Positions 33,007-41,794 of a stretch of DNA of 50,160 bases are shown here, piece by piece. The first letter of the stretch is position 1; the number at the start of each line of letters is the position of its first letter. The notes beneath the pieces are model-generated. The model searched no databases and was not told where the DNA came from. It was given only the letters and a program-made list of their open reading frames with translations. The translations under genes and the position numbers were made by a program. The stretch covers positions 1-50,160 of the forward strand of contig CAZJPE010000007.1 of NCBI GenBank assembly GCA_964547875.1. Direction: 5' to 3'. The stretch comes from JAUSIK01 sp964547875. GTDB taxonomy: Archaea; Nanobdellota; Nanobdellia; Pacearchaeales; GW2011-AR1.

Positions 33007-33209
33007 TTCCCTATTAAGTGAGCCGAGTGTTAGCGAGAGTGCAACGTGGCAAGAAAATCTTTGATTTTCGCAGAGTTGAAAATTCTCTTTGGGTGGGGGC
33101 GGAGGTGGAAACTCCGCCAATAAATAGGAAAAATTATCGTGGCTATTTTGAGAAATTAGGGTTGGGCTTATTAACTGCAAAGTAGTAAATAACCGAAAGA
33201 TTTATAAAG
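33007..33209. repeat. Cassette 2 left end, structured and with promoter
   Basis: A rough outer stem (TTCCCTATT 33008-33016 with AATAGGAA about 33123-33130) encloses hairpins GAAAATC/GATTTTC (about 33053-33069) and GGCGGAG/CTCCGCC (33099-33118). The inner edge TTAGGGTTGGGCT (33156-33168) is the inverse complement, with one extra base, of AGCCAACCCTAA at 33630-33641. AAAAATTATC (33129-33138) mirrors 33754-33763. It ends with CCGAAAGATTTATAAA (33193-33208), nearly identical to the cassette 1 promoter (14211-14226). Confidence 0.72.
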
Positions 33210-33229
33210 CTCTAATTCTACCAAAAAGC

Positions 33230-33628
33230 ATGACACAAGACATAAAACTGAAAAGTGGAGAGCGATTACAAGTAGAAGAAATACCTCAAGGACACAGAAT
33301 TGAATATCTTGCAAGAAGCTCGGAAGATAGAGGGAAGTTTTATCTAGTTCACGCTCCACATCTAACAGAAGAAAATGTAGGGCAAATTAAAGATTATTAT
33401 GGCTCATTTGGAGTTTACATTGGTCATCCGGAAGATATGCAAAAAGCAGAAAGCGTTAGAGTTGATAGATTTAGAGGACCAATGGGAAGCATAATACATT
33501 ATATTTTAGACCAGAAAGAAGGAAGCCTACATTTTCCATCAGGATCTTGGAGCGATATACCATCAACAGACACATATGATGGGCAAACAGCAGAATTAGA
33601 GCGATTAGTTGAAGGAAAAGATTTTTAA
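33230..33628 (+). CDS. Unknown cargo protein of cassette 2, 132 residues
   Basis: A soluble protein starting MTQDIKLKSGERLQVEEIPQ, with KFYLVHAPHLTEENVGQIKD in the middle and an acidic end. No TM segment or signal. Its promoter lies in the conserved left end, and its stop codon is followed at once by the conserved right end, so the gene exactly fills the cassette. No family recognised; its position equals that of the TA pair in cassette 1, suggesting a conflict or accessory role (inference). Confidence 0.6.
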   Translation: MTQDIKLKSGERLQVEEIPQGHRIEYLARSSEDRGKFYLVHAPHLTEENVGQIKDYYGSFGVYIGHPEDMQKAESVRVDRFRGPMGSIIHYILDQKEGSLHFPSGSWSDIPSTDTYDGQTAELERLVEGKDF

Positions 33629-33629
33629 T

Positions 33630-33773
33630 AGCCAACCCTAAGAAAAATTTGGGTGAGTGAAACGAACTGCTTATCGTTTGTTAGATGAAGTGCGAAGCAT
33701 TTCATTACTGTTTTCTTTGGTCCGATAAGCAAAGTTTTTCTATTAATTTTCAAGATAATTTTTTAGTATCTGG
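33630..33773. repeat. Cassette 2 right end, conserved structured noncoding element
   Basis: 33642-33673 are identical to 15831-15862. The stem GCTTATCG (33669-33676) pairs with CGATAAGC (33723-33730) and differs from the cassette 1 stem by compensatory changes. The loop contains ATGAAGTGC-GAA-GCATTTCAT, an internal hairpin. AAAGTTTTTCT follows as in cassette 1. GATAATTTTTTA occurs twice (33754-33765 and 33785-33796). Beyond 33773, GAGCCGA/GCGAG/TGCAA (33804-33832) echo the same motifs at 33020-33044 in direct orientation. Confidence 0.8.
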
Positions 33774-33841
33774 GCGGGAAGAAAGATAATTTTTTATTTC
33801 CCCGAGCCGAAGAATGAGGCGAGTGGTGCAAGTCCCAACTC

Positions 33842-33870
33842 CTATTTCCCGAAATATTTGCGGGAAATAG
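33842..33870. terminator. Strong hairpin at the outer edge of cassette 2
   Basis: CTATTTCCCG (33842-33851) and CGGGAAATAG (33861-33870) form a perfect 10-bp stem with a 9-nt AT-rich loop. No T-run follows, so this need not be an intrinsic terminator; it could be a boundary hairpin of the element. It also separates the cassette from the thrS 3' end. Confidence 0.5.
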
Positions 33871-33927
33871 TATAAAAACATGATTTTACAAAAGATTTAC
33901 AGCTTTTCTTAAGAATATCATCCAAGT

Positions 33928-35652
33928 TCATTTTCTTTCATCAATTTTTTCTTTTAATTCATTAATAAACTTATCTAATTTAACTCCAAAATAAACTTTC
34001 TTGTGGCCTCTTTTTCTTAATGCAACTGTTTTATTCTTCTCTTCTTTATCTCCTATTACCATAATATAAGGAATTTTCATTAATTCTGCGTCTCTTATTT
34101 TCTCGTTAATTGTTGTTGATCTAAAATCAGAATCTATTCTTATATTTGAAATTTCTTTTTTTATGTCTTTCTCAATTTTCTCTGCTGATCTTATGTTTCT
34201 ATCTGCGAAATTAATAACTCTAACTTGAATGGGGGAAAGCCAGAGAGGGAGATTGCCATTTAAATGCTCCAGAAGAATTGCAATGAATCTTTCCAAAGAG
34301 CCAAAAACTACCCTATGCAGAACAATCGGAGTATGTGTCTTGTTGTCCTTTCCTACATATTCTAATTCAAATCTTTTCGGAAGGTTGAAATCTAATTGCA
34401 ATGTAGAGCACTGCCATTCCCTTTCTAAAGAATCTTTAATAACAACATCTAAACTTGGCCCATAAAACTTTGCCTCTCCTGGCATTTTATTGAATTTAAT
34501 CTTTAATTTTCCAAGGGCCTTCACAAGCGCATTTTCAGCGCTATTCCATAATTTATCGTCTCCCAAATATTTATCCCTCTTTTCATTGCTTCTTATGCTA
34601 ATTGTAAAGCTATATTTGAAGCCAAATCCATTAAGTATATCTTTAAACAAATTAATGACATTGATTATCTCTTCCTGTAGCTGTTCCTCTGTGCAGAATA
34701 TATGGGCATCATCCTGCGTTATTCTTATAACTCTTAACAAGCCTGACAGCACTCCTGAAAGTTCTTTTCTGTGGACTGTTCCAATTTCAGAGAGCCTTAA
34801 CGGCAAGTCCTTGTAGCTTCTTGTTTTTGTTTTATATACAAGCATTGCTCCAGGGCAATTCATTGGCTTTACTGCGAATTTCCTGTCCTCGTATTCTGTC
34901 AGGAACATATTTTCGTTGTATAAATTCCAATGCCCTGAAACTTTCCATAATTTATTATCAAACACTTGGGGCGTTAATATCTCCTGATAGCCTGCTTTCT
35001 TATGCTCTTCTCTCCATAATTTTATTAATTCATTAAAAATAATTAATCCGTTGTTATGCCAGAATGGTTGCCCAGGCGCTGTCTCGTTGAAGCTGAACAA
35101 ATCAAGCTTCTGCCCTAAAATTCTATGGTCATTATCTTTTAATTTTGAAGTATCAAGTTTTGTCCTTGAAATTTCTTTTAGAAGATTTTTTGGGTCATAA
35201 GATTCTATTTTTTCTATTAATTTTCCTTCGTTCTTGTTAGATACTTTAAATTCCTTTGATAATTCTGCAAGCGGATGGCCCTTGCATTTTAATTCAAATT
35301 CTTTATAATGGCCAAATGGTGCTCTTGTAACTTGAAAACCTTCGCCTCTTAATACGTTCTCTGCTTCAACTAAATATTCTAAAGCTGTATCTGGAGATGC
35401 AAGATTTGAAGATAGATGAGCGTATGGGTAGATAACGACATTATTAGTTTTCACGTCTTTCGCTGTTTTCTTTACTGCTTCAATTAATTCTCTTACTGAA
35501 TCATGATTGTCGCCTTTTTCTACTGCTGTAAGCACAACTAAAGGTTCTTTCACTAATTGCTCTTCTTTTGTCTTTAATTCCTCTGCGTTTTTAATTGCCT
35601 TTTTTAACGGCTTAAACTTTATATAGTCGCAATGAAGCGTTATTATTTTCAT
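33928..35652 (-). CDS. thrS: Threonyl-tRNA synthetase, archaeal type
   Basis: A 574-residue ThrRS. Residues 1-140 are the archaeal DTD-like editing domain (MKIITLHCDYIKFKPL ... YPYAHLSSNLASPDTA), distinct from the bacterial N2 domain. The class II core has MNCPGAMLVYK (zinc Cys), motif 2 RLSEIGTVHRKELSG, DDAHIFC (zinc His) and motif 3 LHRVVFGSLERFIAILLEHL. A C-terminal anticodon-binding domain follows (LSPIQVRVINFADRN onward). It charges tRNA-Thr, whose gene is at 12273. Slightly short for the family but complete. Confidence 0.96.
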   Translation of the reverse strand: MKIITLHCDYIKFKPLKKAIKNAEELKTKEEQLVKEPLVVLTAVEKGDNHDSVRELIEAVKKTAKDVKTNNVVIYPYAHLSSNLASPDTALEYLVEAENVLRGEGFQVTRAPFGHYKEFELKCKGHPLAELSKEFKVSNKNEGKLIEKIESYDPKNLLKEISRTKLDTSKLKDNDHRILGQKLDLFSFNETAPGQPFWHNNGLIIFNELIKLWREEHKKAGYQEILTPQVFDNKLWKVSGHWNLYNENMFLTEYEDRKFAVKPMNCPGAMLVYKTKTRSYKDLPLRLSEIGTVHRKELSGVLSGLLRVIRITQDDAHIFCTEEQLQEEIINVINLFKDILNGFGFKYSFTISIRSNEKRDKYLGDDKLWNSAENALVKALGKLKIKFNKMPGEAKFYGPSLDVVIKDSLEREWQCSTLQLDFNLPKRFELEYVGKDNKTHTPIVLHRVVFGSLERFIAILLEHLNGNLPLWLSPIQVRVINFADRNIRSAEKIEKDIKKEISNIRIDSDFRSTTINEKIRDAELMKIPYIMVIGDKEEKNKTVALRKRGHKKVYFGVKLDKFINELKEKIDERK

Positions 35653-35729
35653 TTCATATAAAAAGAGACCTGCCTTATAAAATTATTTATTTTGATAAAA
35701 TAACTTAAATGAATAATATTAGGGGATTT

Positions 35730-36137
35730 TCAGTTCTTTTTAGACAGCAAAGCATTTTTTAATCTAGCCATTTCTTCTGCAGAGCTGATAATCTCTTTTC
35801 TTTTAGATTCGGGATAGGAGAATCTTTCAATAGGATAACAAACTCCGTCGGGATGCCCAAGAAAAATAAATGCCCTGCCTAAATCCTTATTATCGCCTTT
35901 CCTATCTTCAATTGAATCAAGAATAACATAGTCATTGTATCTATCGCCATTTATATCCCCTAAATGAATTAAAGCATCTGGTCTTGAAATCTTGGAATCA
36001 TATAAAGCCTGGTCTAGCATTATTTTGTAATCTCTCTTCTTAATATAATGATTAGCAATTCCATACAATCCTATGCCAATAGCTCCGCCTATTAACAAAG
36101 GTATTACATATCCCGATATCTTATCTTTTAATACCAT
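35730..36137 (-). CDS. Membrane-anchored protein with DxNGDxxxD calcium-like motif
   Basis: A TM segment (about 10-30, YVIPLLIGGAIGIGLYGIA) precedes an outside domain with HLGDINGDRYNDYVILDS (about 58-75), a FG-GAP/VCBS-like calcium-binding loop. The C-terminus is charged. It may be a single repeat of a beta-propeller-type surface protein, or simply keep the loop. Upstream of the class II aldolase-like gene's 3' end on the same strand order (24 nt apart). Confidence 0.5.
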   Translation of the reverse strand: MVLKDKISGYVIPLLIGGAIGIGLYGIANHYIKKRDYKIMLDQALYDSKISRPDALIHLGDINGDRYNDYVILDSIEDRKGDNKDLGRAFIFLGHPDGVCYPIERFSYPESKRKEIISSAEEMARLKNALLSKKN

Positions 36138-36161
36138 AGCAATTTTCTAAATAAAGAGTAT

Positions 36162-36794
36162 TTAAATTTTTAGGCTCATTTCATGCGCTTTTGATAAATA
36201 ATTAAAGATTAGAGAGCCTGCTATATCGGCTATTTTTCCAAAGCTGAAAATTCCGTCTTCATGGCCGCCCATTGAAAATATGTTTAATTTTCTAACATTA
36301 GTTTCATTGAAAAGCCTTTCTACTTCTCTCGCCATCTCTGGGGTTCCGTATTCTACATTTTCTCTTGTCATTGGTATGCCGAGAGGTTTTGCATATCTCC
36401 AAATTGTAGGAGAATGAACATGAAATACAAATCCTATTGAGTTGTCTGCGTTGTAAATAGAGCCATGTGTCATGGATTCTGAAGACGCTTTAATAGGACC
36501 TTGAGAGATTACTTTATTTTCTTCAGGGTAATATTCTTTTATAGTTGTATAGTGCTCTGCTGTCAGATCCTCTAAATGCCCTGTTTGGGAGCCCGTGATT
36601 ATAAAACTTCTTCCGTTTACTCTTTGACTAACATTGCCATACCCTTTTCCATTATAGCGGGTTTCTTTGCGCCCAATTAAACCCTTAAAAAATAATATTT
36701 TTCTCCATGTATTTAATTCTTTTATAGAATTTATATCTACTGGAGGACTTTCTTGGAAATCTTCTATATACTTTGTCACTCCTTCTGTATCCAT
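36162..36794 (-). CDS. Class II aldolase/adducin family protein
   Basis: A 210-residue protein with the family's substrate loop GKGYGNVSQRVNGRSFIITG (about 50-69), zinc histidines in FVFHVHSPTIWRYA (about 123-136) and a third His in SMGGHEDGIFSFG (about 174-186). Members cleave sugar phosphates (fuculose-1-P, ribulose-5-P epimerase) or act as dehydratases in methionine salvage; the substrate is unclear. Full-length domain. Followed by a membrane-anchored gene on the same strand. Confidence 0.8.
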   Translation of the reverse strand: MDTEGVTKYIEDFQESPPVDINSIKELNTWRKILFFKGLIGRKETRYNGKGYGNVSQRVNGRSFIITGSQTGHLEDLTAEHYTTIKEYYPEENKVISQGPIKASSESMTHGSIYNADNSIGFVFHVHSPTIWRYAKPLGIPMTRENVEYGTPEMAREVERLFNETNVRKLNIFSMGGHEDGIFSFGKIADIAGSLIFNYLSKAHEMSLKI

Positions 36795-36885
36795 ATGTAT
36801 TAAAATTTTTAGAGGTTTATAAATATAATTATTATTCTTGCTTATTGCTTACATTAAAGAACATATTCTTTGAATTCATAATGCA

Positions 36886-37260
36886 TTATTCAACACAGCC
36901 AGAAAGAGATCTCAAGTTATTTGTAGATTTTATACCATAATAAATTGTCCCGTTAATATCCCAGGCGGGCACGCTTAAAATCTCCTGACATGTGCCTCCT
37001 TCACCATTACATATTATGTAATTTATATGCTCAAATGCGCTAGGTCCAAATAACTGGATTTGCTTCTGGCAATCAGAACATGCTTTAGCTCCATATAATT
37101 TAATGCCCTTTTGAGTCAGGCATTTTGCTAAAACTATGTCTGGATCTTCCTGAATGCCAAATCCTGTTGTCCTAGAGAACCAGTCGGAAGATAAGTATAA
37201 GAAGGCAATTAAAAATATTAAAATGATAAATGTAAGAATTACCTTATTTCTGCCTTCCAT
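36886..37260 (-). CDS. Membrane-anchored thioredoxin-fold protein, VKOR-partner type
   Basis: An N-terminal anchor (about 7-25) is followed by KCLTQKGIKLYGAKACSDCQ (about 46-65), which contains the CxxC of a thioredoxin-like domain. Then come KQIQLFGPSAFEHINYIICN and VPAWDINGTIYYG with the cis-Pro. This pattern matches the thioredoxin domain that accompanies VKOR homologs and supports disulfide formation outside the cell. No VKOR gene lies nearby in the window. Confidence 0.7.
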   Translation of the reverse strand: MEGRNKVILTFIILIFLIAFLYLSSDWFSRTTGFGIQEDPDIVLAKCLTQKGIKLYGAKACSDCQKQIQLFGPSAFEHINYIICNGEGGTCQEILSVPAWDINGTIYYGIKSTNNLRSLSGCVE

Positions 37261-37348
37261 AAACTAATTAAAATTCTATGCTTTTTATTCCTTTTGTTTT
37301 AGAGAATAATAAGAAAAGATTTATAAAAGAAGATAATTAAGTGCTGGT

Positions 37349-37903
37349 ATGGCACTTGCTTTGTGGATTTTAATAGGGATATTTATTCTAATTGTGCTTA
37401 TATTTATGTATTATTTCAATCGTTTTGTAGTTCTAGGGAATAGAATTGATAATTCTTTATCGCAGATAGATGTCCAGTTGAGGAAAAGGGCTGATTTAGT
37501 TCCTAATCTAATTAATACGGTTAAGGGATATGCAAAGCATGAAAGAAAAATAATGACAGAAGTTACAAATGCTAGGAAAGCATTGCTGTCTGCGCGAACT
37601 CTTCCTGAAAGAATGAAGGCTGGCTCACAATTGCAGAATGCCTTGAAGTCTATTTTTGCCATTGCTGAAAATTATCCGCAATTAAGAGCAAATGAGAATT
37701 TCCTGCATTTGCAACAGGAATTAGCAGCAATAGAAGATAAGATTTCATTTGCAAGGCAGTATTACAATGATTCTATATTGGCATTTAATAATTCTGTAGC
37801 TACATTTCCAGGAACTTTCTTTGCCAGCTTATTTAATAAGAAAAAGAAGGAATTTCTGCAAATACCGGCCGAGGCTAAGGCCGTACCTAAAGTTGAATTT
37901 TGA
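37349..37903 (+). CDS. lemA: LemA family protein
   Basis: An N-terminal TM helix (about 4-26) is followed by a helical bundle with LemA signatures: VLGNRIDNSLSQIDVQLRKR (about 28-47), ADLVPNLINTVKGYAKHE (about 48-65), ENYPQLRANENFLHLQQELA (about 107-126) and IEDKISFARQYYND. It lies two genes upstream of htpX, a gene order seen widely in bacteria and archaea. The role is unclear, probably membrane stress or protein quality control with HtpX. Confidence 0.93.
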   Translation: MALALWILIGIFILIVLIFMYYFNRFVVLGNRIDNSLSQIDVQLRKRADLVPNLINTVKGYAKHERKIMTEVTNARKALLSARTLPERMKAGSQLQNALKSIFAIAENYPQLRANENFLHLQQELAAIEDKISFARQYYNDSILAFNNSVATFPGTFFASLFNKKKKEFLQIPAEAKAVPKVEF

Positions 37904-37940
37904 ATCAAAAATTTTAAATATAGAAGAAATGTAGAAAAGG

Positions 37941-38564
37941 ATGAGAGATAAGTTAATGTTAGCTCTAATCTTCGTATCTATTGTTACATTATTAGGCAAT
38001 GTTTTTGTTTATGCCGCAGGCTCAAGTACAATTCCGCAGCCGCCGCCTGCGCCAGCTAGTTCAAACGATATAATAAAAAAGAAGGATTGCGAGTCTATTT
38101 CAATAAGAGAAGAGCGCATCAAATGCAGGCTTCAAAATAAAGTTGAAGACGAAAATGTTGATTATGAAGCCAGAGTTCCAGAGGCTTGCAAGACATTGAG
38201 AAATCCTACTTCCTGCATTGCGCTTTATAAGAATGTGCAAACTAGAGGATGTTATGATATGGAAGGCAGGGATAAAGACAAATGCTTTAAAGAAACTATA
38301 GGAGTGAAGGGAAACTTGGGAGCATTAACTCAAGAAAGAGCGCAAAAAGCCAGAGAATATTTAGTATTCTTGTTGTATGAATTTGAAGAGAGAATTGAAG
38401 ATGATAATAAAAATGGCTTGATTAGCGATGATTCCGCTGCAGAAATTCTTGAGCTGATTACGCGGATAAAAGAAGACATATTAAATGGAAAGAAAAGAGC
38501 AGATATACTACCAAAACTTAATGAGCTAAAACAAAAGATAAGGGCTGCCAGGAGTGCAAGATGA
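37941..38564 (+). CDS. Secreted helical protein, 207 residues
   Basis: A signal peptide (about 1-26, LMLALIFVSIVTLLGNVFVY) precedes a Pro-rich linker (IPQPPPAPAS) and a helical domain with cysteines in pairs (KKDCESIS, IKCRLQ, ACKTL, SCIALY, GCYDM, KCFKET), probably disulfide-bonded. The C-terminal 70 residues form charged helices. Overlaps the next gene by 4 nt. Sits between lemA and htpX, so it may join their envelope function. Family not recognised. Confidence 0.6.
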   Translation: MRDKLMLALIFVSIVTLLGNVFVYAAGSSTIPQPPPAPASSNDIIKKKDCESISIREERIKCRLQNKVEDENVDYEARVPEACKTLRNPTSCIALYKNVQTRGCYDMEGRDKDKCFKETIGVKGNLGALTQERAQKAREYLVFLLYEFEERIEDDNKNGLISDDSAAEILELITRIKEDILNGKKRADILPKLNELKQKIRAARSAR

Positions 38565-38758
38565 AAAAATATATTTGGATAATTGCTATTATTGCCTTGA
38601 TAATTATGGGAGTTATAATGTTTAGCATGAATAAAGATGGAAAAGAGGAAGGGCAAAAACAGATTAATATGGAAGAACCAATACAAGATTATGTAAATTT
38701 GCAGAGCGACGAGGATGTTTTTAACGCGATTGACGAGAGCCTTGCATTCCTGGATTAA
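38561..38758 (+). CDS. Small single-TM protein, 65 residues
   Basis: MKKYIWIIAIIALIIMGVIM is an N-terminal TM or signal-anchor; an acidic tail of 40 residues follows (NLQSDEDVFNAIDESLAFLD). Coupled by ATGA overlap to the secreted protein upstream. Function unknown, likely envelope component together with its neighbours. Confidence 0.6.
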   Translation: MKKYIWIIAIIALIIMGVIMFSMNKDGKEEGQKQINMEEPIQDYVNLQSDEDVFNAIDESLAFLD

Positions 38759-38793
38759 ACAATCTTTATATACCTAATTTATCTTTTTTAATT

Positions 38794-38847
38794 ATGAAAG
38801 AAAGATTTAGAAAATCTTTTAGCAAAGCAAGGTTTAACAGAGGTTAA
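38794..38847 (+). CDS. 17-residue leader ORF of htpX
   Basis: ATG at 38794 lies about 25 nt after the TATA box CTTTATATA (38764-38772), where a leaderless transcript should begin. The ORF encodes MKERFRKSFSKARFNRG and stops one base before the htpX ATG. The hairpin AAGATTT/AAATCTT and the 13-mer TCTTTTAGCAAAG (38815-38827) inside it recur at 4336-4369, with identical spacing to a start codon. Probably a translated leader or an RNA element governing htpX. Confidence 0.5.
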   Translation: MKERFRKSFSKARFNRG

Positions 38848-38848
38848 A

Positions 38849-39748
38849 ATGAAAGAGAGGCTGTCTTTTCATGACCAGATTCAAAGGAATAAATTGAAAT
38901 CTATTCTTTTAATGGCAATTATCTTTATCTTCTTTATTGCTCTTGGATATTTGATTTCTTTTGCTGTTAATCCTTCGTATTTCTTTTTTATCATGATATT
39001 GGCTGTTATTTTTTCTTTGTCTTATACAATTATAGGGTATTATAATTCTGATAAAATAGCTTTGACTTCTGTGAATGCAAAGCCTGCATCTAGAGAAGAG
39101 CATAGAATGCTATTCCATGCAGTTGAATCAATGGCAATTGCTTCTGGACTGCCAATGCCCAGAATATATGTTATGGAATCAAATCAAATAAATGCTTTTG
39201 CTTCTGGAAGAGGCCCGCAGCATGCAGTGATTTGCGTAACAACGGGCTTATTAGAGAAATTGAATAAGCAAGAATTAGAGGGGGTTATAGCGCACGAGAT
39301 GTCTCATATTGCAAATTTTGACATTAGATTCATGACATTAACTGCTATTTTAGTTGGAATGATTGCTATTATTGCGCAGATTTTTCTTAGGAGCATGCAT
39401 TTTTCCGGCGGGAGAAAAAATTCTAAAACTCAATTATTTATAATAATAATGGCTATTGTGGCTGCGATATTGGCTCCTATTTTAGTTCAAATAATCTCTT
39501 TTGCCATATCAAGAAAAAGGGAATTTACAGCTGACGCAACTGCTGTTAAATTTACTAGATATTCTGCAGGTTTAAAATCAGCACTTGAGAAAATAAAGCG
39601 CGAGCATTTTTCACAAGAGGAAAAAGGAAGATACTCTGCTGCTACAGCGCCATTGTTTATTTCAGATCCATTTAAGAAAAAAGTGCAGGGCTTGTTTTCC
39701 ACTCATCCTAATATTGATGAAAGGATAAAGCTATTGGGGCAGATGTAA
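38849..39748 (+). CDS. htpX: HtpX-like membrane metalloprotease (M48)
   Basis: A 299-residue M48 protease. Two N-terminal TM helices (about 17-38 and 43-62) and later hydrophobic segments (about 160-178, 192-215) anchor it. The zinc motif HEMSH is at 149-153, with a third ligand in REFTADATAVK (Glu). SNQINAFASG (111-120) and the end LFSTHPNIDERIKLLGQM are typical. It degrades damaged membrane proteins. The end of the gene is mirrored by a remnant at 42541-42596. Confidence 0.95.
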   Translation: MKERLSFHDQIQRNKLKSILLMAIIFIFFIALGYLISFAVNPSYFFFIMILAVIFSLSYTIIGYYNSDKIALTSVNAKPASREEHRMLFHAVESMAIASGLPMPRIYVMESNQINAFASGRGPQHAVICVTTGLLEKLNKQELEGVIAHEMSHIANFDIRFMTLTAILVGMIAIIAQIFLRSMHFSGGRKNSKTQLFIIIMAIVAAILAPILVQIISFAISRKREFTADATAVKFTRYSAGLKSALEKIKREHFSQEEKGRYSAATAPLFISDPFKKKVQGLFSTHPNIDERIKLLGQM

Positions 39749-39759
39749 ATTATAGCTAA

Positions 39760-40161
39760 TTATTCTGTTGAAGGTTGTTCTATTTTTGCTTTTTTTCTTC
39801 TATTGTAAGCCTTGGCAAATCCCCCTAACTGACCTGAAAAAACTTTATATTTTCTCATTATTTCTTCGTTAGTCATCCCTTCATCTCTTGCTTTTGCGTA
39901 CTGATATGAAGTCAACGCAGGTCTTTTATCTGTCTTTTCTCCAGTTTTCTTCTGAAATTCTGAAACAATTTTTTCTAAATCGTTTTTTTCGGCATTATTA
40001 CTAAGTAATAGAACAGCTTGCTCAAATTGATCAATGTAGTCAAAATCTTTAGATCTGTACACTGCATCAAATGCATTGGCTATTCTAGCCATATAGTAAC
40101 TTCTCCTTGTTTCTAAGAGTTCAGATAGAGGTTTTTCTTCTGTTCCTTTATATTTTGTCAT
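39760..40161 (-). CDS. Small HTH-like protein of the GHKL operon
   Basis: A 133-residue basic protein. The N-terminal 85 residues are helical; the C-terminal 45 contain an HTH-like segment (TNEEIMRKYKVFSGQLGGFA) with a lysine-rich end. It is the last gene of the operon, 16 nt after the GHKL ATPase stop. It could be a DNA-contacting or effector subunit of the same module. No family recognised. Confidence 0.55.
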   Translation of the reverse strand: MTKYKGTEEKPLSELLETRRSYYMARIANAFDAVYRSKDFDYIDQFEQAVLLLSNNAEKNDLEKIVSEFQKKTGEKTDKRPALTSYQYAKARDEGMTNEEIMRKYKVFSGQLGGFAKAYNRRKKAKIEQPSTE

Positions 40162-40177
40162 TTTTCTCCTATCACCT

Positions 40178-41794
40178 CTACTTTATTCCGAGTCTTCTTA
40201 AAGCACGGAACTTGAGTTGTTCTGCATCTCTTAATACCCGTATAGCTACATCTAACTTATCTCCTATTAATTCTCCATTTTCTTCATTTTTCTTGATAGC
40301 ATAAAATGACATTTCTTTTGAGCAAACATCTGTAAGAAATCTTTCAAAAGAATTGTCTCTTGCATCTTTTCTTGAGTTATACTCTTCATGATCTTCGTTT
40401 AGGAGTATAATTGGCTTGCCTAACAAATATTCAGATTTACTAACTAAATGCGCTTCATGAGGTGGAAACTTTGCAGGTTGAGGACGTTCGAAAGGAATTC
40501 CTCTTTTATGAACTACCCGTTCAAGATAACCACTTGAGTCTTCTACAAAACTTCCCGGACCTGGTATGTTTCTAGGTTTACCTGGCTTTACAGGTTTTTT
40601 AAGATTTGGATCAGTTGGATTTTCTACTGGAGTTCCTTTTATAGTTGTTGGGAGCCCATTCTTAGATCTTACGAATTCGTAACCCTCTCTTTGCATTTCT
40701 TTATAGACATCTGCTAATGCATCAAAAACTGTTCTAATCTGATTATCTTCTTTTATTTTCTTACCACGCCTTTTAGTTTCTTCTACTAGAGGCCTTATCT
40801 TCTCTTCTATTTCTTTTAGAATATTATACCATGATTTGAAAGAATTTGTATTTCTATTTATACCATCTCTTCCTAAAATAAGTTTATTGAAATAGTCGTT
40901 AACATACCCAGATACCTTTCCAGATGTCCATATAGAGCTCTTACTAAATTCTGTAAGTTCTGCTAATGATTCATAAACCATTACATCCTTTGAATAAACG
41001 CCTACTTTATCGTATGCTCCTTCAGGATCTATAAATAACAAAACCTCTAATCTTCCAGGAGCGTCTTCATTCTTTATTTCTATTGGTATAATCTCATTAA
41101 CAAGCTGAGAAGAAGATTCCTTCTCGTATAATATGGCATCTAAAGATTCAACCTTTGGTTGTTTGGTTCTCTTATCCAATTTTCCAACTTGAATATTAAC
41201 AATTCCTTTTCTTAACGCGGGGGCATAAAGAGTCCTGACCCATTCTTTTAAAGTTGGTATAGTTAATAACTTGTCCATAATATGAGAGTCTACTCTATCG
41301 ATAATAACTCGCGTTCCATGCGGGAAATTTCCGTAAAAGAATTTTTCCAACTCCTCATTAGATAGATTCTTAGCTCCTTTGTCATCCCATTTGATTGTTT
41401 CATTCTCCTTTAGCCATCTAACATAACCATATCTGCCTTCTGCATCGCTATAATCCCTTGATATCATATGCATTGCTTCTCCTAGAGAAGCGAATCCTAA
41501 TAGGCCAAGCCCTTTTTCTCCTCTTTTGTCAACCCTGCCTCTCTTATAAGATCTTCCGATATGCTCTGGCAATTGCAATAAGAAATCAAGAGGCATGCCT
41601 ATGCCATTATCCGATATTACGAGCCTTCTATCAAATGGATTTATAATCAAATAAATATCTTCCACAGTATCTGAAATCCTTGCGTCAATTGCATTAGTGA
41701 CAAACTCTCGCATAGCTTTCTTTGGACTATATGCAGTAGCTAGTTCATACACTGCTGAATGTTGTCCCTTCTCGTCAAATCTTACAGGTTTCAT
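40178..41794 (-). CDS. GHKL-family ATPase (Hsp90/MutL/MORC-like), 538 residues
   Basis: The N-terminal 250 residues carry the Bergerat ATP fold: N-box MREFVTNAIDA (28-38), G1 SDNGIGM (61-67) and G2 GEKGLGLLGFASLGE (92-106), followed by a transducer-like domain (150-300). The C-terminal part (about 300-538) has a Pro-rich linker (KKPVKPGKPRNIPGPGSF) and a helical end (FERFLTDVCSKEM). No known nuclease motif appears. Such ATPases are found in DNA repair, chromatin and several antiphage systems. Overlaps the XRE-like gene by 4 nt. Confidence 0.78.
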   Translation of the reverse strand: MKPVRFDEKGQHSAVYELATAYSPKKAMREFVTNAIDARISDTVEDIYLIINPFDRRLVISDNGIGMPLDFLLQLPEHIGRSYKRGRVDKRGEKGLGLLGFASLGEAMHMISRDYSDAEGRYGYVRWLKENETIKWDDKGAKNLSNEELEKFFYGNFPHGTRVIIDRVDSHIMDKLLTIPTLKEWVRTLYAPALRKGIVNIQVGKLDKRTKQPKVESLDAILYEKESSSQLVNEIIPIEIKNEDAPGRLEVLLFIDPEGAYDKVGVYSKDVMVYESLAELTEFSKSSIWTSGKVSGYVNDYFNKLILGRDGINRNTNSFKSWYNILKEIEEKIRPLVEETKRRGKKIKEDNQIRTVFDALADVYKEMQREGYEFVRSKNGLPTTIKGTPVENPTDPNLKKPVKPGKPRNIPGPGSFVEDSSGYLERVVHKRGIPFERPQPAKFPPHEAHLVSKSEYLLGKPIILLNEDHEEYNSRKDARDNSFERFLTDVCSKEMSFYAIKKNEENGELIGDKLDVAIRVLRDAEQLKFRALRRLGIK

